Positions 1 to 10,690 are shown, numbered from the stretch's first letter. The stretch: 64,000 nucleotides of DNA from Anaerolineaceae bacterium (GCA_017417055.1 JAFPZX010000197.1:1-64000), one strand, 5' to 3'. Notes: generated by a model not told the origin, from the sequence alone. Made by a program: numbers and translations.

Positions 1-198
1 CGGCGAACGGGTGACCTGGAATTACGTGAAACATGTGAACACATGGGAGGTCTGGGAACCCGGAAGCTGGGCAGCGGAATATCAGATCCGGGGGTTCCAA
101 CAAGACATGGCGGACCTGCAGCCGGGGGTTCTCCAACACCGTCCGAAGATGATGACGAGATTCCTTACTACAATAAGATACCGGACAACAGAAAATAG
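1..198 (+). CDS. 3' end of a gene, reading frame uncertain
   Basis: The first 200 bases are open to the left edge in two plus-strand frames. One ends with TAG at 196-198 (C-terminal residues ...DDDEIPYYNKIPDNRK), the other with TGA at 200-202 and starts with a Trp-rich stretch (WNYVKHVNTWEVWEPGSW). The Trp-rich first half and the acidic tail of the other frame both look protein-like, so a frameshift inside the stretch is possible. A hairpin follows directly at 208-243, which supports a gene end here. No family is recognisable. Confidence 0.35.
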   Translation, partial: RRTGDLELRETCEHMGGLGTRKLGSGISDPGVPTRHGGPAAGGSPTPSEDDDEIPYYNKIPDNRK

Positions 199-207
199 AT
201 GAAAAAT

Positions 208-243
208 CAGCCGAAACAGCCGTTTTCAGGCCTGTTTCGGCTG
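208..243 (+). terminator. Hairpin behind the left-edge gene
   Basis: A perfect 12-bp stem (CAGCCGAAACAG at 208-219, CTGTTTCGGCTG at 232-243) encloses a 12-base loop. Only a weak T-run follows (CCTGTATTT), so termination may be inefficient. Confidence 0.5.
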
Positions 244-246
244 CCT

Positions 247-516
247 GTATTTAAGAAGTTAGGCGTGAGGAGTGAGGAGTAAGAAGTTGGCAGCTTCGCT
301 GCAGTGAGGAATGAGGAGTGATTGGGCTTTGGGTCTGGGGAATGGTGGTAGTGAGGAGTAAGAAGTGGCTGAGAGAATTTTCCACTTTCCACTTTCAAAT
401 TTTAACTGCACTCTGAACTCTGCACACTAACTATTAACCACCTGCCCACCGGCCACTGACTGCGCTAACTACTAACTACCAACTAATGACTGCTAACCAG
501 GTTCTTCTTTGGTAAA
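247..516. other. Low-complexity intergenic stretch
   Basis: No gene is seen. The stretch is made of degenerate short direct repeats: variants of GTGAGGAGTAAGAAGT at about 252-370, then variants of ACTAACTACTAACTACCA at about 425-500. The same kind of sequence recurs at 17842, 46570, 47186 and 55340, always between genes. The promoter of gatCAB should lie at its right end, but no convincing -35/-10 pair was found. Confidence 0.6.
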
Positions 517-861
517 ATGTATATTATGAAAAAAAATATGGCAGAGCAACTCATTGATGACACTTTATTTCAGAACCTGCTGCAGACCGCCGCGCTGAAA
601 CTTTCCGCGGAGGAGGCTGCTATTTTGAAAAAAGAATTGAATGAACAGGTGAAAATCATTCGTCAATTGGATTCAATTTCGCTGTCGGAAGAAATAGAAC
701 CGGTGATCCACGGAAATCCTTATCCGACGCAAATCCGCTGCAAATTACGGGACGATATTTCCATCCCGTTTGAGAAAGCGGCAGAAATCACCGCACAGAC
801 ACCCGTGGTGGAGGATGGATATATCGTTTCACCGGATGTGCCGCACCGGAGGATCGCATGA
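517..861 (+). CDS. gatC: Asp-tRNA(Asn)/Glu-tRNA(Gln) amidotransferase subunit C
   Basis: Small subunit of the GatCAB amidotransferase, which converts Glu-tRNA(Gln) and Asp-tRNA(Asn) to the amide forms; GatC wraps around GatA and GatB and stabilises the complex. The family core is visible: a helical N-terminus with LSAEE followed by the ILKKELNEQVKIIRQLDSI helix, and an acidic C-terminal tail. Length (about 107-114 residues) is slightly above the usual 95-100. Starts at 517, 526 and 538 are in frame and none has a good ribosome-binding site; 526 or 538 is likelier because a TATATT element overlaps 517. Its stop overlaps the gatA start (ATGA, 858-861), so the two are translationally coupled. 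Confidence 0.9.
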   Translation: MYIMKKNMAEQLIDDTLFQNLLQTAALKLSAEEAAILKKELNEQVKIIRQLDSISLSEEIEPVIHGNPYPTQIRCKLRDDISIPFEKAAEITAQTPVVEDGYIVSPDVPHRRIA

Positions 862-2378
862 ACGATGAATTGATTCGCCTATCTGCCGATGAACAGGCTC
901 AGCTGATACGAACAAAGCAGATATCCGCAAGCGAACTCCTGGACACGATTTTGAGCCACGCGGTTGAAACGAATGAAAAAACACATGCTATTGTGACCTT
1001 TTGCGGAAAAGAAGCCCGGGAAAAGGCCGAAATGATTGATCGGAAACTGGCAAAAGGGGAAGACCCGGGACCGCTCGCCGGTGTTCCTTATTCTGCCAAA
1101 GATGTGTTTTGCACCCGGGGAATCAGAACCACCGGCGGTTCCCGAATTCTTGAAAAATGGATCCCGCCTTATGATGCCGCCGCGATTGAACGGATGAATA
1201 ATGCCGGGGCGATTCTTTTCGGGAAGACCAACTGCGACGAATTCGCCATGGGCGGAACCGGAGAAACCGCGGCACAACAACCCGTTCCCTGCAATCCGCA
1301 TGACCCGGAAAGGGTGGCAGGCGGTTCGTCAAGCGGTTCGGGCGCAGCGGCAGCATCCGGAGCCGGAGCCATTTCCCTTGGCACAGATACCGGCGGATCG
1401 ATCCGTGAACCCGCCGCATTCTGCGGTGCGGTAGGACTCAAACCAACTTATGGACGCGTTTCCCGCTGGGGGATGCTCGCTTTTGCCTCTTCTATGGACA
1501 CAGTTGGTCCGATTACCCGTTTCGTGAAAGATGCCGCCCTGGCGATGAACGTCCTGGCAGGATTTGATTCGCGGGACAATGTTACCGTCAGGGTTCCGGT
1601 ACCGAACTATACAGAAAGTCTGCAACAGGGCGTCCGCGGGATGCGGATCGGGATTTCTCCTGATCTCTTGAAGGTAACGATCATGCACGAAAAAGGTGAT
1701 TTTGAGAACTTTCCCATTGATACGGATATCACCGCAGCACTGGAGCATACTGTGACCCTTCTGGAAAAAGCAGGCGCGGAGATCATCCCCGATATACCGA
1801 TGCCAAACACAAAATATTCCGTCCCGGCCTATTTTGTCATTTCCCGTATTGAGGCTTATTCCAATTTGCAGCGTTATGACGGATTGAAATACGGCAGAGC
1901 CTGCGCACAGAATTCTGAGGACATGTATGATCTTTTTGCCAAATCCCGCAGTGAGGGATTCGGACATGAAGTAAAATTGCGTATCCTTTCCGGACTGTTC
2001 CTGAGTCAAAAAGAGTTTTATGAAAAATACTATCACCGGGCACAGCAGGCCCGGGCAATGATTCGCAGCGACTATGACCGGATTTTTGACCCGAACGGTT
2101 ACTACCGTCTGGATGTCCTGCTGACGCCGACCACACCAACCCCGGCATTCCGATTTGACAGGCAGGGGAGTGATCCGCTGCTGATTCAATATGCGGATCA
2201 GTTCACTTCGCCGATGAATTTCGCGGGAACACCGGGTATTTCTTTTCCCGTTGGGTTCACGGAAACGGGATTGCCGATCGGGATTCAGGCAGCGGGATAC
2301 GATTACTGTGAGGAGAAAATTCTCCGAGCCGCCTATGCTGTTGAACAGCAGCTCAGCAGCGCACAGGAGGCTCTATGA
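858..2378 (+). CDS. gatA: Asp-tRNA(Asn)/Glu-tRNA(Gln) amidotransferase subunit A
   Basis: Amidase-signature subunit that releases ammonia from glutamine for the GatB kinase/transamidase. At 506 residues it has normal length. The Ser-cisSer-Lys triad can be placed at Lys81 (in GVPYSAKDVF), Ser157 (in GGSSSGSG) and Ser181 (in DTGGSIREPA), with spacing identical to characterised GatA proteins. GLKPTYGRVSR, typical of the family, follows. It overlaps gatC and gatB by four bases each (ATGA), indicating a gatCAB operon with coupled, stoichiometric translation. Presence of GatCAB implies that this organism makes Gln-tRNA and/or Asn-tRNA by the indirect route. Confidence 0.97.
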   Translation: MNDELIRLSADEQAQLIRTKQISASELLDTILSHAVETNEKTHAIVTFCGKEAREKAEMIDRKLAKGEDPGPLAGVPYSAKDVFCTRGIRTTGGSRILEKWIPPYDAAAIERMNNAGAILFGKTNCDEFAMGGTGETAAQQPVPCNPHDPERVAGGSSSGSGAAAASGAGAISLGTDTGGSIREPAAFCGAVGLKPTYGRVSRWGMLAFASSMDTVGPITRFVKDAALAMNVLAGFDSRDNVTVRVPVPNYTESLQQGVRGMRIGISPDLLKVTIMHEKGDFENFPIDTDITAALEHTVTLLEKAGAEIIPDIPMPNTKYSVPAYFVISRIEAYSNLQRYDGLKYGRACAQNSEDMYDLFAKSRSEGFGHEVKLRILSGLFLSQKEFYEKYYHRAQQARAMIRSDYDRIFDPNGYYRLDVLLTPTTPTPAFRFDRQGSDPLLIQYADQFTSPMNFAGTPGISFPVGFTETGLPIGIQAAGYDYCEEKILRAAYAVEQQLSSAQEAL

Positions 2379-3832
2379 GCGGATATATCGCCACGATTGG
2401 ACTGGAGACCCACATCCAGCTGAACACGAAAACAAAGGCCTTCTGTGCTTGCAGAGCGGATTCCCGGAACGATCCTCCCAACAGCAATATCTGCCCGATC
2501 TGCACCGGTCAGCCCGGCGCGCTGCCATCCCCAAACGCGGAGATGGTTCGCAAGGCTGTCCGTCTCTGCCTGGCTGTCCACGCGGACATCAACAAGATCT
2601 CGTATTTTGATCGCAAGAATTACCTTTATGCTGATATGCCTAACGGCTATCAGGTGACACAAAATGACCGGCCGATCGGCGCTGGCGGCTTTCTGGATGT
2701 GGAAATGGAAGAAGGCCGGACGGTCCGCGTGCACATTGATAACCTGCACATGGAAGAAGACGCAGGAAAAACGAAGAACGAAAATGGCTTTCGGCTGATC
2801 GACTTGAACCGCAGCGGCGTTCCATTGGTGGAAATGGTCACCCGACCGGATCTGCACAGCGCGGAGGAAGCTGCGGCCTATCTGGTTCAGCTGCGGCGGC
2901 TGATCCGCTGGATCGATGTTTCAGAAGGCAACATGGAAATGGCACAGCTGCGTTGTGATGTCAATGTTTCTGTGGCGCCTGAAGGTACGGCTCACCCTGG
3001 AAGGAAATGCGAAATCAAGAATATCAACTCCATCGATGCGGTCAGAAAAGCCATCGGATTTGAAATCGAACGGCAAATCCGGGAGCTGGAGGCCGGACGC
3101 AGTATCGAACAGTGGACGATTGAATGGGATAACGACGCGAAGGAACTGCGCAAGATGCGTTCAAAAGAAAACAACGTGGATTATCGCTTCTTCCGGGACC
3201 CGAATCTGATGCCGGTGGTCATCTCCGAAGAAATGCTTGAGGCAATCCGGAATGACATGCCGGAGCTGCCATGGGAACGCCGAAAGCGCTTTATGAATGA
3301 ATACGGTCTTCCTGCCTATGACGCCGCACTGCTGACCGCGGACCGTGAAACATCGGATTATTTTGAAGAGACGCTGAAAGCCGGTAAAGCAAACCCGAAG
3401 CAGGTCTCCAACTGGATGATGAACGAGATTTTGCGGCTGATGAACGACAACGGAACCTGTGCGCAAAAGCTGACCATCCGCCCGAAAGGCCTTGCGGAAA
3501 TCATCGCACTGGTTGAATCAGAAACTGTAAGTCCCGCTGTCGGGAAACAGCTGGTCGATATGGTTCAGTCAAGCGGGAAAAAGCCCGCCGAGCTTGTCCG
3601 CGAACAAAACCTGGCCATGCTGAACGATGACGGGAAAATCCGCGGAATCTGTCAAAGAATTATCGATGAGCACCCGAAAGAGGCGGAGACCTATCGGACA
3701 GGGAAAGAAACGCTGATTGGCTGGTTCACCGGGCAGGTAATGCGGGAAACCAAAGGGAAAGCTGACGCAAAACTGACCGGACAGATTTTGAAAGAGCTGC
3801 TGAATGCTCAGCCGGTAAATGAAAAAGGATAA
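2375..3832 (+). CDS. gatB: Asp-tRNA(Asn)/Glu-tRNA(Gln) amidotransferase subunit B
   Basis: The kinase/transamidase subunit: it phosphorylates the misacylated aminoacyl-tRNA and replaces the phosphate with ammonia from GatA. The 485-residue protein starts with the GatB catalytic cradle (IGLETHIQL), has four zinc ligands at Cys24, Cys26, Cys40 and Cys43 (FCACR...CPIC), the LPSPN and LNRSGVPLVE stretches of the family, and ends in a helical YqeY-like tail domain that binds the tRNA elbow. It is the last gene of the gatCAB operon; a palindromic repeat follows before lpdA. Confidence 0.97.
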   Translation: MSGYIATIGLETHIQLNTKTKAFCACRADSRNDPPNSNICPICTGQPGALPSPNAEMVRKAVRLCLAVHADINKISYFDRKNYLYADMPNGYQVTQNDRPIGAGGFLDVEMEEGRTVRVHIDNLHMEEDAGKTKNENGFRLIDLNRSGVPLVEMVTRPDLHSAEEAAAYLVQLRRLIRWIDVSEGNMEMAQLRCDVNVSVAPEGTAHPGRKCEIKNINSIDAVRKAIGFEIERQIRELEAGRSIEQWTIEWDNDAKELRKMRSKENNVDYRFFRDPNLMPVVISEEMLEAIRNDMPELPWERRKRFMNEYGLPAYDAALLTADRETSDYFEETLKAGKANPKQVSNWMMNEILRLMNDNGTCAQKLTIRPKGLAEIIALVESETVSPAVGKQLVDMVQSSGKKPAELVREQNLAMLNDDGKIRGICQRIIDEHPKEAETYRTGKETLIGWFTGQVMRETKGKADAKLTGQILKELLNAQPVNEKG

Positions 3833-3837
3833 CTATT

Positions 3838-3918
3838 CTGAACTTGAGCGACGCAAATAGGGACAAGGCCAATTCTGTCAGCTTCGCGGCACAAGGTGCC
3901 AGTCCCAGATGTGCTCCT
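3838..3918. repeat. Intergenic palindromic element, family D
   Basis: An imperfect inverted repeat with the family-D layout: outer arms around GAGC...GTGCTC, then GGGACAAGGC and GTGCCAGTCCC, with a centre TCAGCTTCGCGGCACAAG. Related copies lie at 37745, 43248, 50060, 59589 and 61583. It is open in the lpdA frame but is not part of that protein. Confidence 0.6.
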
Positions 3919-3948
3919 TTCATTATAGTTGAGAAAAAGGAGAAAAAC

Positions 3949-5328
3949 ATGAGTGATTATGATGTGATCGTAATCGGTGCGGGACCCGGAGGGTATACTG
4001 CCGCACTGCAGACAGCTAAAAACGGGTTGAAAACCGCTGTGATTGAAAAAGACAGTCTGGGCGGGGTTTGTCTGAATGTAGGCTGCATTCCCTCCAAATC
4101 GCTGCTGAAAAACGCGGAACTTGCCCGTACCCTGCGGAAGGATGCAAAGACCTTCGGAATCAGCTGTGACAATCTGAACATGGATTACAGTTCCGCGGTT
4201 GAACGTTCCCGGAAGGTATCTAAACGGCTCAACCAGGGTGTGGCATATCTGCTGAAAAATGCTGGTGTGGATGTTTATTTCGGCAAGGCTGAATTTACGG
4301 ATGACCATACGCTCCACATATTCATGAACGACGGAAGTGAAAAGGACATGACCGCAGACGCCATCATTATTGCCTGTGGAACAAAGCCCGTTGAGATCCC
4401 CGGGATGTTGCCGGATGGAGAAAAGATCCTGAATTACCGCCAGGCGATTTTGCAGACGTCGCTGCCAAAACGCGTTGTGATCATCGGAGGCGGCGCCATC
4501 GGCGTTGAATTTGCCACGATTTTGAATGGATATGGGGCTGCTGTGACGATTGTGGAGATGCAGTCCCATCTGCTGCCCAACGAAGACGCGGAAGCCGGTG
4601 CGGAACTGGAGCGGTCTTTCAAAAAACAGGGGATCAAAGTCAAGACCGGAACCGCTCTGTGCGGCGTGGATAAAACCGATGAGGGCGTTGTGGTTCACCT
4701 CAAACAGGATGAGAAAGAAAGTACGGTTGAGGCAGACCAGGTGGTGATCGTGGTCGGGTTCCGCTCAAACGCACCGGAACTGGGTCTTGAAAAGGCCGGT
4801 GTTTCGCTTACAGCTCGTGGATGGGTGGAAACGGATGAGATGTGCCGGACTTCTGTCTCCCATATTTACGCCATCGGTGACGCCGCGGGGAAAGTGCTGC
4901 TGGCGCATACTGCTGAAGCTATGGGGAGGCTGGCGGGTGATTTGATCGCCGGTAAGGCCCCTGCACCGCTGCGCTATGACCTGATGCCTCACGCGACTTA
5001 TTCCCATCCGCAGGTGGCCTCCTTTGGATATACCGAAGAATCCGCAAAAGCTGCCGGGATCGCTTACAAAACAGCCAAAGCCGGCTTTATCGCCAATGGG
5101 AAGGCTTTGGGATTGGGCGAGAATGAAGGCTGGGTAAAACTGCTCTGTGACGCGGAAACGAATGCCATTATTGGGACGGTCCTGGTCGGTCCGGAAGTGA
5201 GTGAACTCCTGCCGGAGCTTTCCCTGGCTGCCATGCATAATCTTACCGCAGTGGACATTGCCCGGAACGTTCACGCCCATCCGACACTCTCCGAAGTTAT
5301 CATGGAAGCGGCAATGGAACTTGGCTGA
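3949..5328 (+). CDS. lpdA: Dihydrolipoyl dehydrogenase
   Basis: FAD-dependent disulfide oxidoreductase that reoxidises dihydrolipoyl groups of 2-oxoacid dehydrogenase or glycine-cleavage complexes with NAD+. From the chosen start it has 459 residues. It shows the FAD Rossmann motif GAGPGGY, the redox disulfide Cys41-Cys46 (CLNVGCIPSKSLL), a second Rossmann motif GGGAIGVEF for NAD, the FAD-contacting YAIGDAAG, and the C-terminal His-Glu pair in HAHPTLSE. The start at 3949 has AAGGAG seven bases upstream; the frame stays open up to 3844, but that part is the palindromic repeat. No E1/E2 or gcv genes adjoin it, so the partner complex is unknown. Confidence 0.93.
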   Translation: MSDYDVIVIGAGPGGYTAALQTAKNGLKTAVIEKDSLGGVCLNVGCIPSKSLLKNAELARTLRKDAKTFGISCDNLNMDYSSAVERSRKVSKRLNQGVAYLLKNAGVDVYFGKAEFTDDHTLHIFMNDGSEKDMTADAIIIACGTKPVEIPGMLPDGEKILNYRQAILQTSLPKRVVIIGGGAIGVEFATILNGYGAAVTIVEMQSHLLPNEDAEAGAELERSFKKQGIKVKTGTALCGVDKTDEGVVVHLKQDEKESTVEADQVVIVVGFRSNAPELGLEKAGVSLTARGWVETDEMCRTSVSHIYAIGDAAGKVLLAHTAEAMGRLAGDLIAGKAPAPLRYDLMPHATYSHPQVASFGYTEESAKAAGIAYKTAKAGFIANGKALGLGENEGWVKLLCDAETNAIIGTVLVGPEVSELLPELSLAAMHNLTAVDIARNVHAHPTLSEVIMEAAMELG

Positions 5329-5361
5329 TTATCAGTGATTACTGTGCGCTTAAAACGCACA

Positions 5362-5416
5362 CGTAGTGCAGTCTTTTTGTGTCGGCTGCGCAGCATCAAA
5401 AAGGCAGACCTCGGCG
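5362..5416 (-). repeat. Hairpin element of the GGTCTGCC/GACTGC family
   Basis: Read on the minus strand this is CCGAGGTCTGCC-TTTTTG-loop-CAAAAA-GACTGCACTACG. The fixed blocks GAGGTCTGCC and GACTGCACT, and the CTGC..GCAG..C centre, match the element at 25206 and the units in 19179-20700. The middle arms (TTTTT/AAAAA) differ from those copies but remain complementary. Confidence 0.7.
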
Positions 5417-5431
5417 TGAATTATATTTACA

Positions 5432-5479
5432 TAAGGACGGGTCCGCCCGGCTCCTTCGGAGTCTGACGACCCGCCCTTA
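5432..5479. terminator. Hairpin between convergent lpdA and the next gene
   Basis: TAAGGACGGGTC at 5432 pairs with GACCCGCCCTTA ending at 5479 (one bulge), with a second inner stem GGCTCC-TTC-GGAGTC. It lies between two convergent genes and may terminate both; the flanking T/A runs are short. Confidence 0.55.
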
Positions 5480-5524
5480 CAGTTAGGTTTCTTTATTAAT
5501 TTGACTGTGTTGAGATACTGTTAT

Positions 5525-6862
5525 TTATAGGGATGCCCGGTCGATTACGAATTCGGGATTTCCCATTGCGCCGACTGCTACTTCATACTTATCGAAGACG
5601 ATGACCAGCTGGTTCGCATCATTCAGATACCAGTGGTGATAACTCGGAACGTTTTTGAGGGCGGCCTTCAGTGAATTGTCATTGGTGTAGTATGATCCCT
5701 GACCGCTTGCGTTGACAGTGATCATCTCCGCAAGGATCCTATCGTGAATGGCCTGTTCCGCGCTTTCCGGAACTACATCACGCCATTCCAACAGCTTTCC
5801 GGTGTTCTTGTCCAGTGTCCAGAATTCATTGGAAGTGCTTGAAGACGCGGCCACAAAAAACGACTCTGTCTTGAAGGCAAAATAGTCAGCTGTATCGGTC
5901 AGGATTTCATAGGAATATTGATAACCGAAATGCGGGTCAGCGCCTTCAGCAATCGCCTTCTGTGCATATTCAACGCTTTCTTCAAAATCCTTTTTGATGC
6001 TCTCTGCTTTGTCGATAAAATGCTTGTTCATCGCTTCTTCTGCCTCGGCATCAGCCAGACCGCCAATGACCGGGACTGTGAGGTCAAGGAACCAGTTCTT
6101 TTCCTCGATTGTCAATTTGTCTCCGACGTAAAGATCAAAGGAATATTTATTATCCTTCATCAGAACAGCGTGGTCGTCAACGATTTCGAACTGCGACTCA
6201 CCCGCAGCACCCGGTGCGATCTCATATTTATCAAAGGTGAAAACCAGGTTCCCGGTTTCATTCACATACCAGTGGTTATATTCCTCAGCAAAGGCGAAGG
6301 CAGTATCAAAATTCTCTTCGTCTTCGATCCAGAAATCTGCGCCGGCTTTGTTTTCCTCCACCATTGCGTCAAGGATCATATCCCGGATTTTCGTCAGACG
6401 CCATACGTCGGCAAAGTCACTGAGTTCAGCCAATCTGCCGGTGTGTTTGTTCAGCGTCCAGTATTCGTTCACAGTCATTGAGGATCCTGCCGCATAAAAG
6501 AGAGATGTTTTGAGAACGAGGTAATCCGCATTGTCGGTAACCGTATTATAGAAATACTCATAACCGAAACGCGGCATTTCTTCGCCTTCGTAATTTTCGA
6601 GGAAGTAAGCTTTGTCTGCCTCATAACTTTCAGCAGTCCAGTCAAGATAATCAAGAAAATACTGGTTTAGCAGGGCTTCCTCTGTTTTATCCGCCATTCC
6701 ATCGATGTGCGGCGCGGAAAGCTTCATGTACCAATACTCCGATTCGTCGGTTTTACTGGCTCCTTCTGAAAGGGTAAATGTGAAGTCATCAGCATTGACA
6801 ACACCGGCAAAGGCGAGTGTCAGTGCAAGCAGTATGATTCCGATAAAAAACTTGTTTTTCAT
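5525..6862 (-). CDS. Exported protein with two DUF3298/RsiV-like modules
   Basis: The 445-residue product has a signal peptide (MKNKFFIGIILLALTLAFA) and then two homologous halves of about 200 residues. Each half has a PdaC-like N-terminal part (EYWYMKLSAPHIDG / KNWFLDLTVPVIGG) and ends in the DUF3298 hallmark (HWYVNETGNLVFTFDKYEIAPGA / HWYLNDANQLVIVFDKYEVAVGA). DUF3298 is found in lysozyme-sensing anti-sigma factors (RsiV) and in cell-wall proteins; no transmembrane anchor or sigma-binding region is present here, so an extracellular binding role is only inference. The start at 6862 is preferred over 6880 because AAAGGAG lies just upstream of it. It is convergent with lpdA. Confidence 0.8.
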   Translation of the reverse strand: MKNKFFIGIILLALTLAFAGVVNADDFTFTLSEGASKTDESEYWYMKLSAPHIDGMADKTEEALLNQYFLDYLDWTAESYEADKAYFLENYEGEEMPRFGYEYFYNTVTDNADYLVLKTSLFYAAGSSMTVNEYWTLNKHTGRLAELSDFADVWRLTKIRDMILDAMVEENKAGADFWIEDEENFDTAFAFAEEYNHWYVNETGNLVFTFDKYEIAPGAAGESQFEIVDDHAVLMKDNKYSFDLYVGDKLTIEEKNWFLDLTVPVIGGLADAEAEEAMNKHFIDKAESIKKDFEESVEYAQKAIAEGADPHFGYQYSYEILTDTADYFAFKTESFFVAASSSTSNEFWTLDKNTGKLLEWRDVVPESAEQAIHDRILAEMITVNASGQGSYYTNDNSLKAALKNVPSYHHWYLNDANQLVIVFDKYEVAVGAMGNPEFVIDRASL

Positions 6863-6965
6863 ATAACTCCTTTGCTTCATCCGGTTTTGTCCGGTATATT
6901 TTGATTATACTATGAATCACCGCGGAAAACAAAAAGTGACTATGCAGAAGTTTTCTTTAAGATTT

Positions 6966-7253
6966 CTAAATTCTTCTTTTTGCCAGTTCAGCGATTTCAG
7001 AAAACCGTCTGATGATCAGCTCATAATTTTCCGGAATATGCGGCACCAGGCATCCAGTGCAGTCCTTGATGCCATTTTCCAGATAGCGGAAATTTCCCCC
7101 GCAGCGTTCCCCGAGGGCATAAAGCGGGCAGTAACAGAACAGGCAGTTGAAATGCTCCGCATCCGCTTCCGGATGGCAGGGAAAGTATTCACAATCCCGG
7201 TGGCAGAAGAATTTATAATGCTGTGTCTGTTTTGAATCCGCGGTGTTTTTCAT
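6966..7253 (-). CDS. Cysteine-rich small-domain protein
   Basis: A 95-residue protein (100 from the upstream ATG at 7268) matching the 'cysteine-rich small domain' family: KFFCHRDCEYFPCH, FNCLFCYCPLY, CGGNF and KDCTGCLVPH. The nine or so cysteines suggest zinc or another metal. In other anaerobes such genes often sit near cobalamin genes; here the neighbours are rubrerythrin (divergent) and an exported protein, so no specific role can be assigned. Confidence 0.8.
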   Translation of the reverse strand: MKNTADSKQTQHYKFFCHRDCEYFPCHPEADAEHFNCLFCYCPLYALGERCGGNFRYLENGIKDCTGCLVPHIPENYELIIRRFSEIAELAKRRI

Positions 7254-7381
7254 GATTTTCCTCTTCATACCATGTAAGTATACTTCAAAACGGATGCTGA
7301 TCTATAGGCAAATATGGTTTTCAGCATTGGACTATTTGGGTAAACGAAATTCAGATAACATAAAATATTCTCCATCAATAT

Positions 7382-7410
7382 TTGCAAACAATCAAAAGTT
7401 TTGATACAAT
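7382..7410 (+). promoter_or_regulatory. Sigma70-type promoter of rubrerythrin
   Basis: TTGCAA (7382-7387) and TACAAT (7405-7410) are 17 bases apart, followed by a 65-base leader containing a small CCCGG-AAA-CCGGG hairpin and an AGAGGAG ribosome-binding site before the start at 7475. Confidence 0.7.
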
Positions 7411-7474
7411 AAGAGTATGAAAAATCACGGTCCCGGAAACCGGGAGCAAACCGACTTTTCAGAGGAGAATTGTA

Positions 7475-8017
7475 ATGGAAAATATTAAAGGTACTAAGAC
7501 AGAAGCCAATCTGCAGACCGCTTTTGCCGGTGAATCCCAGGCTCGGAATAAATATACATATTTTGCTTCCAAAGCCAAAAAGGAAGGTTACAACCAGATC
7601 GCTGCCATTTTCGAAGAAACTGCCGGAAATGAAAAAGAACACGCGAAGATTTGGTTCAAACTGCTGAACGGCGGTGAAATTCCCGACACCATCGCCAACC
7701 TGGAAGCTGCCGCTGACGGCGAAAACTACGAATGGACTGACATGTACGACGGCTTTGCCAAGACCGCACGCGAAGAAGGATTCCCGCGCATCGCTGCCCT
7801 GTTCGAAATGGTCGGCAAAATCGAAAAAGAACATGAAGCCCGCTATCGCAAGCTGCTCGAAAACGTCAAGGAAGGTCTCGTCTTCTCCCGTGATGGAGAT
7901 ATGATTTGGCAGTGCGCCAACTGCGGCCACATTGTCGTTGGAAAGAAAGCTCCGGAAATCTGCCCGGTCTGCAACCATCCGCAGTCTTATTTCCAGATTA
8001 AGGCTGAAAATTACTAA
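7475..8017 (+). CDS. rbr: Rubrerythrin
   Basis: Cytoplasmic non-haem di-iron peroxidase that reduces hydrogen peroxide in anaerobes. The 180-residue protein has the four-helix ferritin-like domain with the ExxH-type ligands ([35 protein letters not shown]) and a C-terminal rubredoxin-like FeS4 domain with CANCG...CPVCNH. It has its own promoter and is followed by a strong hairpin, so it is monocistronic. Codon use is strongly biased, consistent with high expression. Confidence 0.97.
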   Translation: MENIKGTKTEANLQTAFAGESQARNKYTYFASKAKKEGYNQIAAIFEETAGNEKEHAKIWFKLLNGGEIPDTIANLEAAADGENYEWTDMYDGFAKTAREEGFPRIAALFEMVGKIEKEHEARYRKLLENVKEGLVFSRDGDMIWQCANCGHIVVGKKAPEICPVCNHPQSYFQIKAENY

Positions 8018-8041
8018 AAAAAGAATGAGTAATTGAGTTTC

Positions 8042-8072
8042 GGGAGGTTATGAGCGAAGCGCATAACCTCCC
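8042..8072. terminator. Hairpin between rbr and the ATP synthase operon
   Basis: Perfect 11-bp stem GGGAGGTTATG (8042-8052) / CATAACCTCCC (8062-8072) with loop AGCGAAGCG. It lies between two convergent transcription units; no long T-run follows on either side. Confidence 0.55.
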
Positions 8073-8092
8073 CTCGCTTTAACAGAAATTAT

Positions 8093-9795
<1,703 letters not shown>

Positions 9796-9862
9796 TTATT
9801 GATCGTCAAATTTGACGCTTCTTTTACCAATTTATAAAGCAGTTTTGCACCAATCCGGCATA

Positions 9863-10690
9863 TTATTCTTCCATGACCAGATATGAAGAGGTCTCGATCA
9901 CGCTGTTGGTCACATCCGACTGCCGGATGCGGTTGATGAGTATTTCCAGCTTCTCCAAAGATTTTTCCGCATTGTCACAGGCATTCCGCATGGCAATCGT
10001 TGTCGCCGCCTGGATGCCGGCACAATGGCCGAGCATGATATGATAAATGCTGTTTGTCAGGCAGTACATCGAAGGTGTCCGCAGAGCCGTCTCCCGGTCA
10101 GGCAGGAACAAGATATCTGCCGTCTGAGATTCATCGCCGCCCAGATGGGGAAGTATCGTTTCACAAACCGGTGTCTGCGTCATCATGTTTTTGAACCGCT
10201 GACAGACGATTTTCACCTGATTGACTTCTCCACTTTCATACAAGTTAAAAAGCCTGTCCGTTAATTCTTCCGCATCCCGGTATGCCGGGATTTCCTTCAA
10301 AGGGAGGCTTTCATAATCAAGCCCTTTCCCTTTACAGAAAGCCTCGCCTTTTTGACCAAACACCAGCAAAAGCGGCTTTTCCGCTTCAGAGAGATATGCC
10401 TCATCAAAAAACCGCAGCAGCTCGCTGTTGAATCCTCCGCAGAATCCGCGGTCATTCGAAAACAGAACCATACAGTTCCGCTGCTTTACATCCTTCGTCT
10501 TCCGCGTGAGGACTTCGTTTCCGAATAAAGCCAGCGTCCTGTCACAGGCGAGTGAATAGGCGTCGATATTCGACAGTACCCGCGAGATCCGTGCATATTT
10601 CACCGAGGACGCGGTCTTCAATGCCGAAGCCATATCCGCGGTTGCCTGGATGCTTTTGTAGCGTTTCCGCAGAACCTGCAGCGTTGCCAT
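9863..10690 (-). CDS. atpG: F1Fo ATP synthase gamma subunit
   Basis: Rotor shaft of F1. The 275-residue protein has the N-terminal helix (TLQVLRKRYKSIQATADMASALKTASSVKY), the central Rossmann-like part (FSNDRGFCGGFNSEL) and the C-terminal helix (AMRNACDNAEKSLEKLEILINRIRQSDVTNSVIETSSYLV). It lies in the usual position between alpha and beta; 63 bases separate it from the fused alpha gene. Confidence 0.95.
   Translation of the reverse strand: MATLQVLRKRYKSIQATADMASALKTASSVKYARISRVLSNIDAYSLACDRTLALFGNEVLTRKTKDVKQRNCMVLFSNDRGFCGGFNSELLRFFDEAYLSEAEKPLLLVFGQKGEAFCKGKGLDYESLPLKEIPAYRDAEELTDRLFNLYESGEVNQVKIVCQRFKNMMTQTPVCETILPHLGGDESQTADILFLPDRETALRTPSMYCLTNSIYHIMLGHCAGIQAATTIAMRNACDNAEKSLEKLEILINRIRQSDVTNSVIETSSYLVMEE

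Noticed and set aside
3844-3948. N-terminal extension of dihydrolipoyl dehydrogenase
   Set aside because: The extension is read from a family-D palindrome and the normal family start MSDYDVIVIGAG with a good ribosome-binding site follows at 3949.
7265-7978. 237-codon frame opposite rubrerythrin
   Set aside because: It is antisense to a certain gene with strong codon bias, which opens the opposite frame; no ribosome-binding site or family match.
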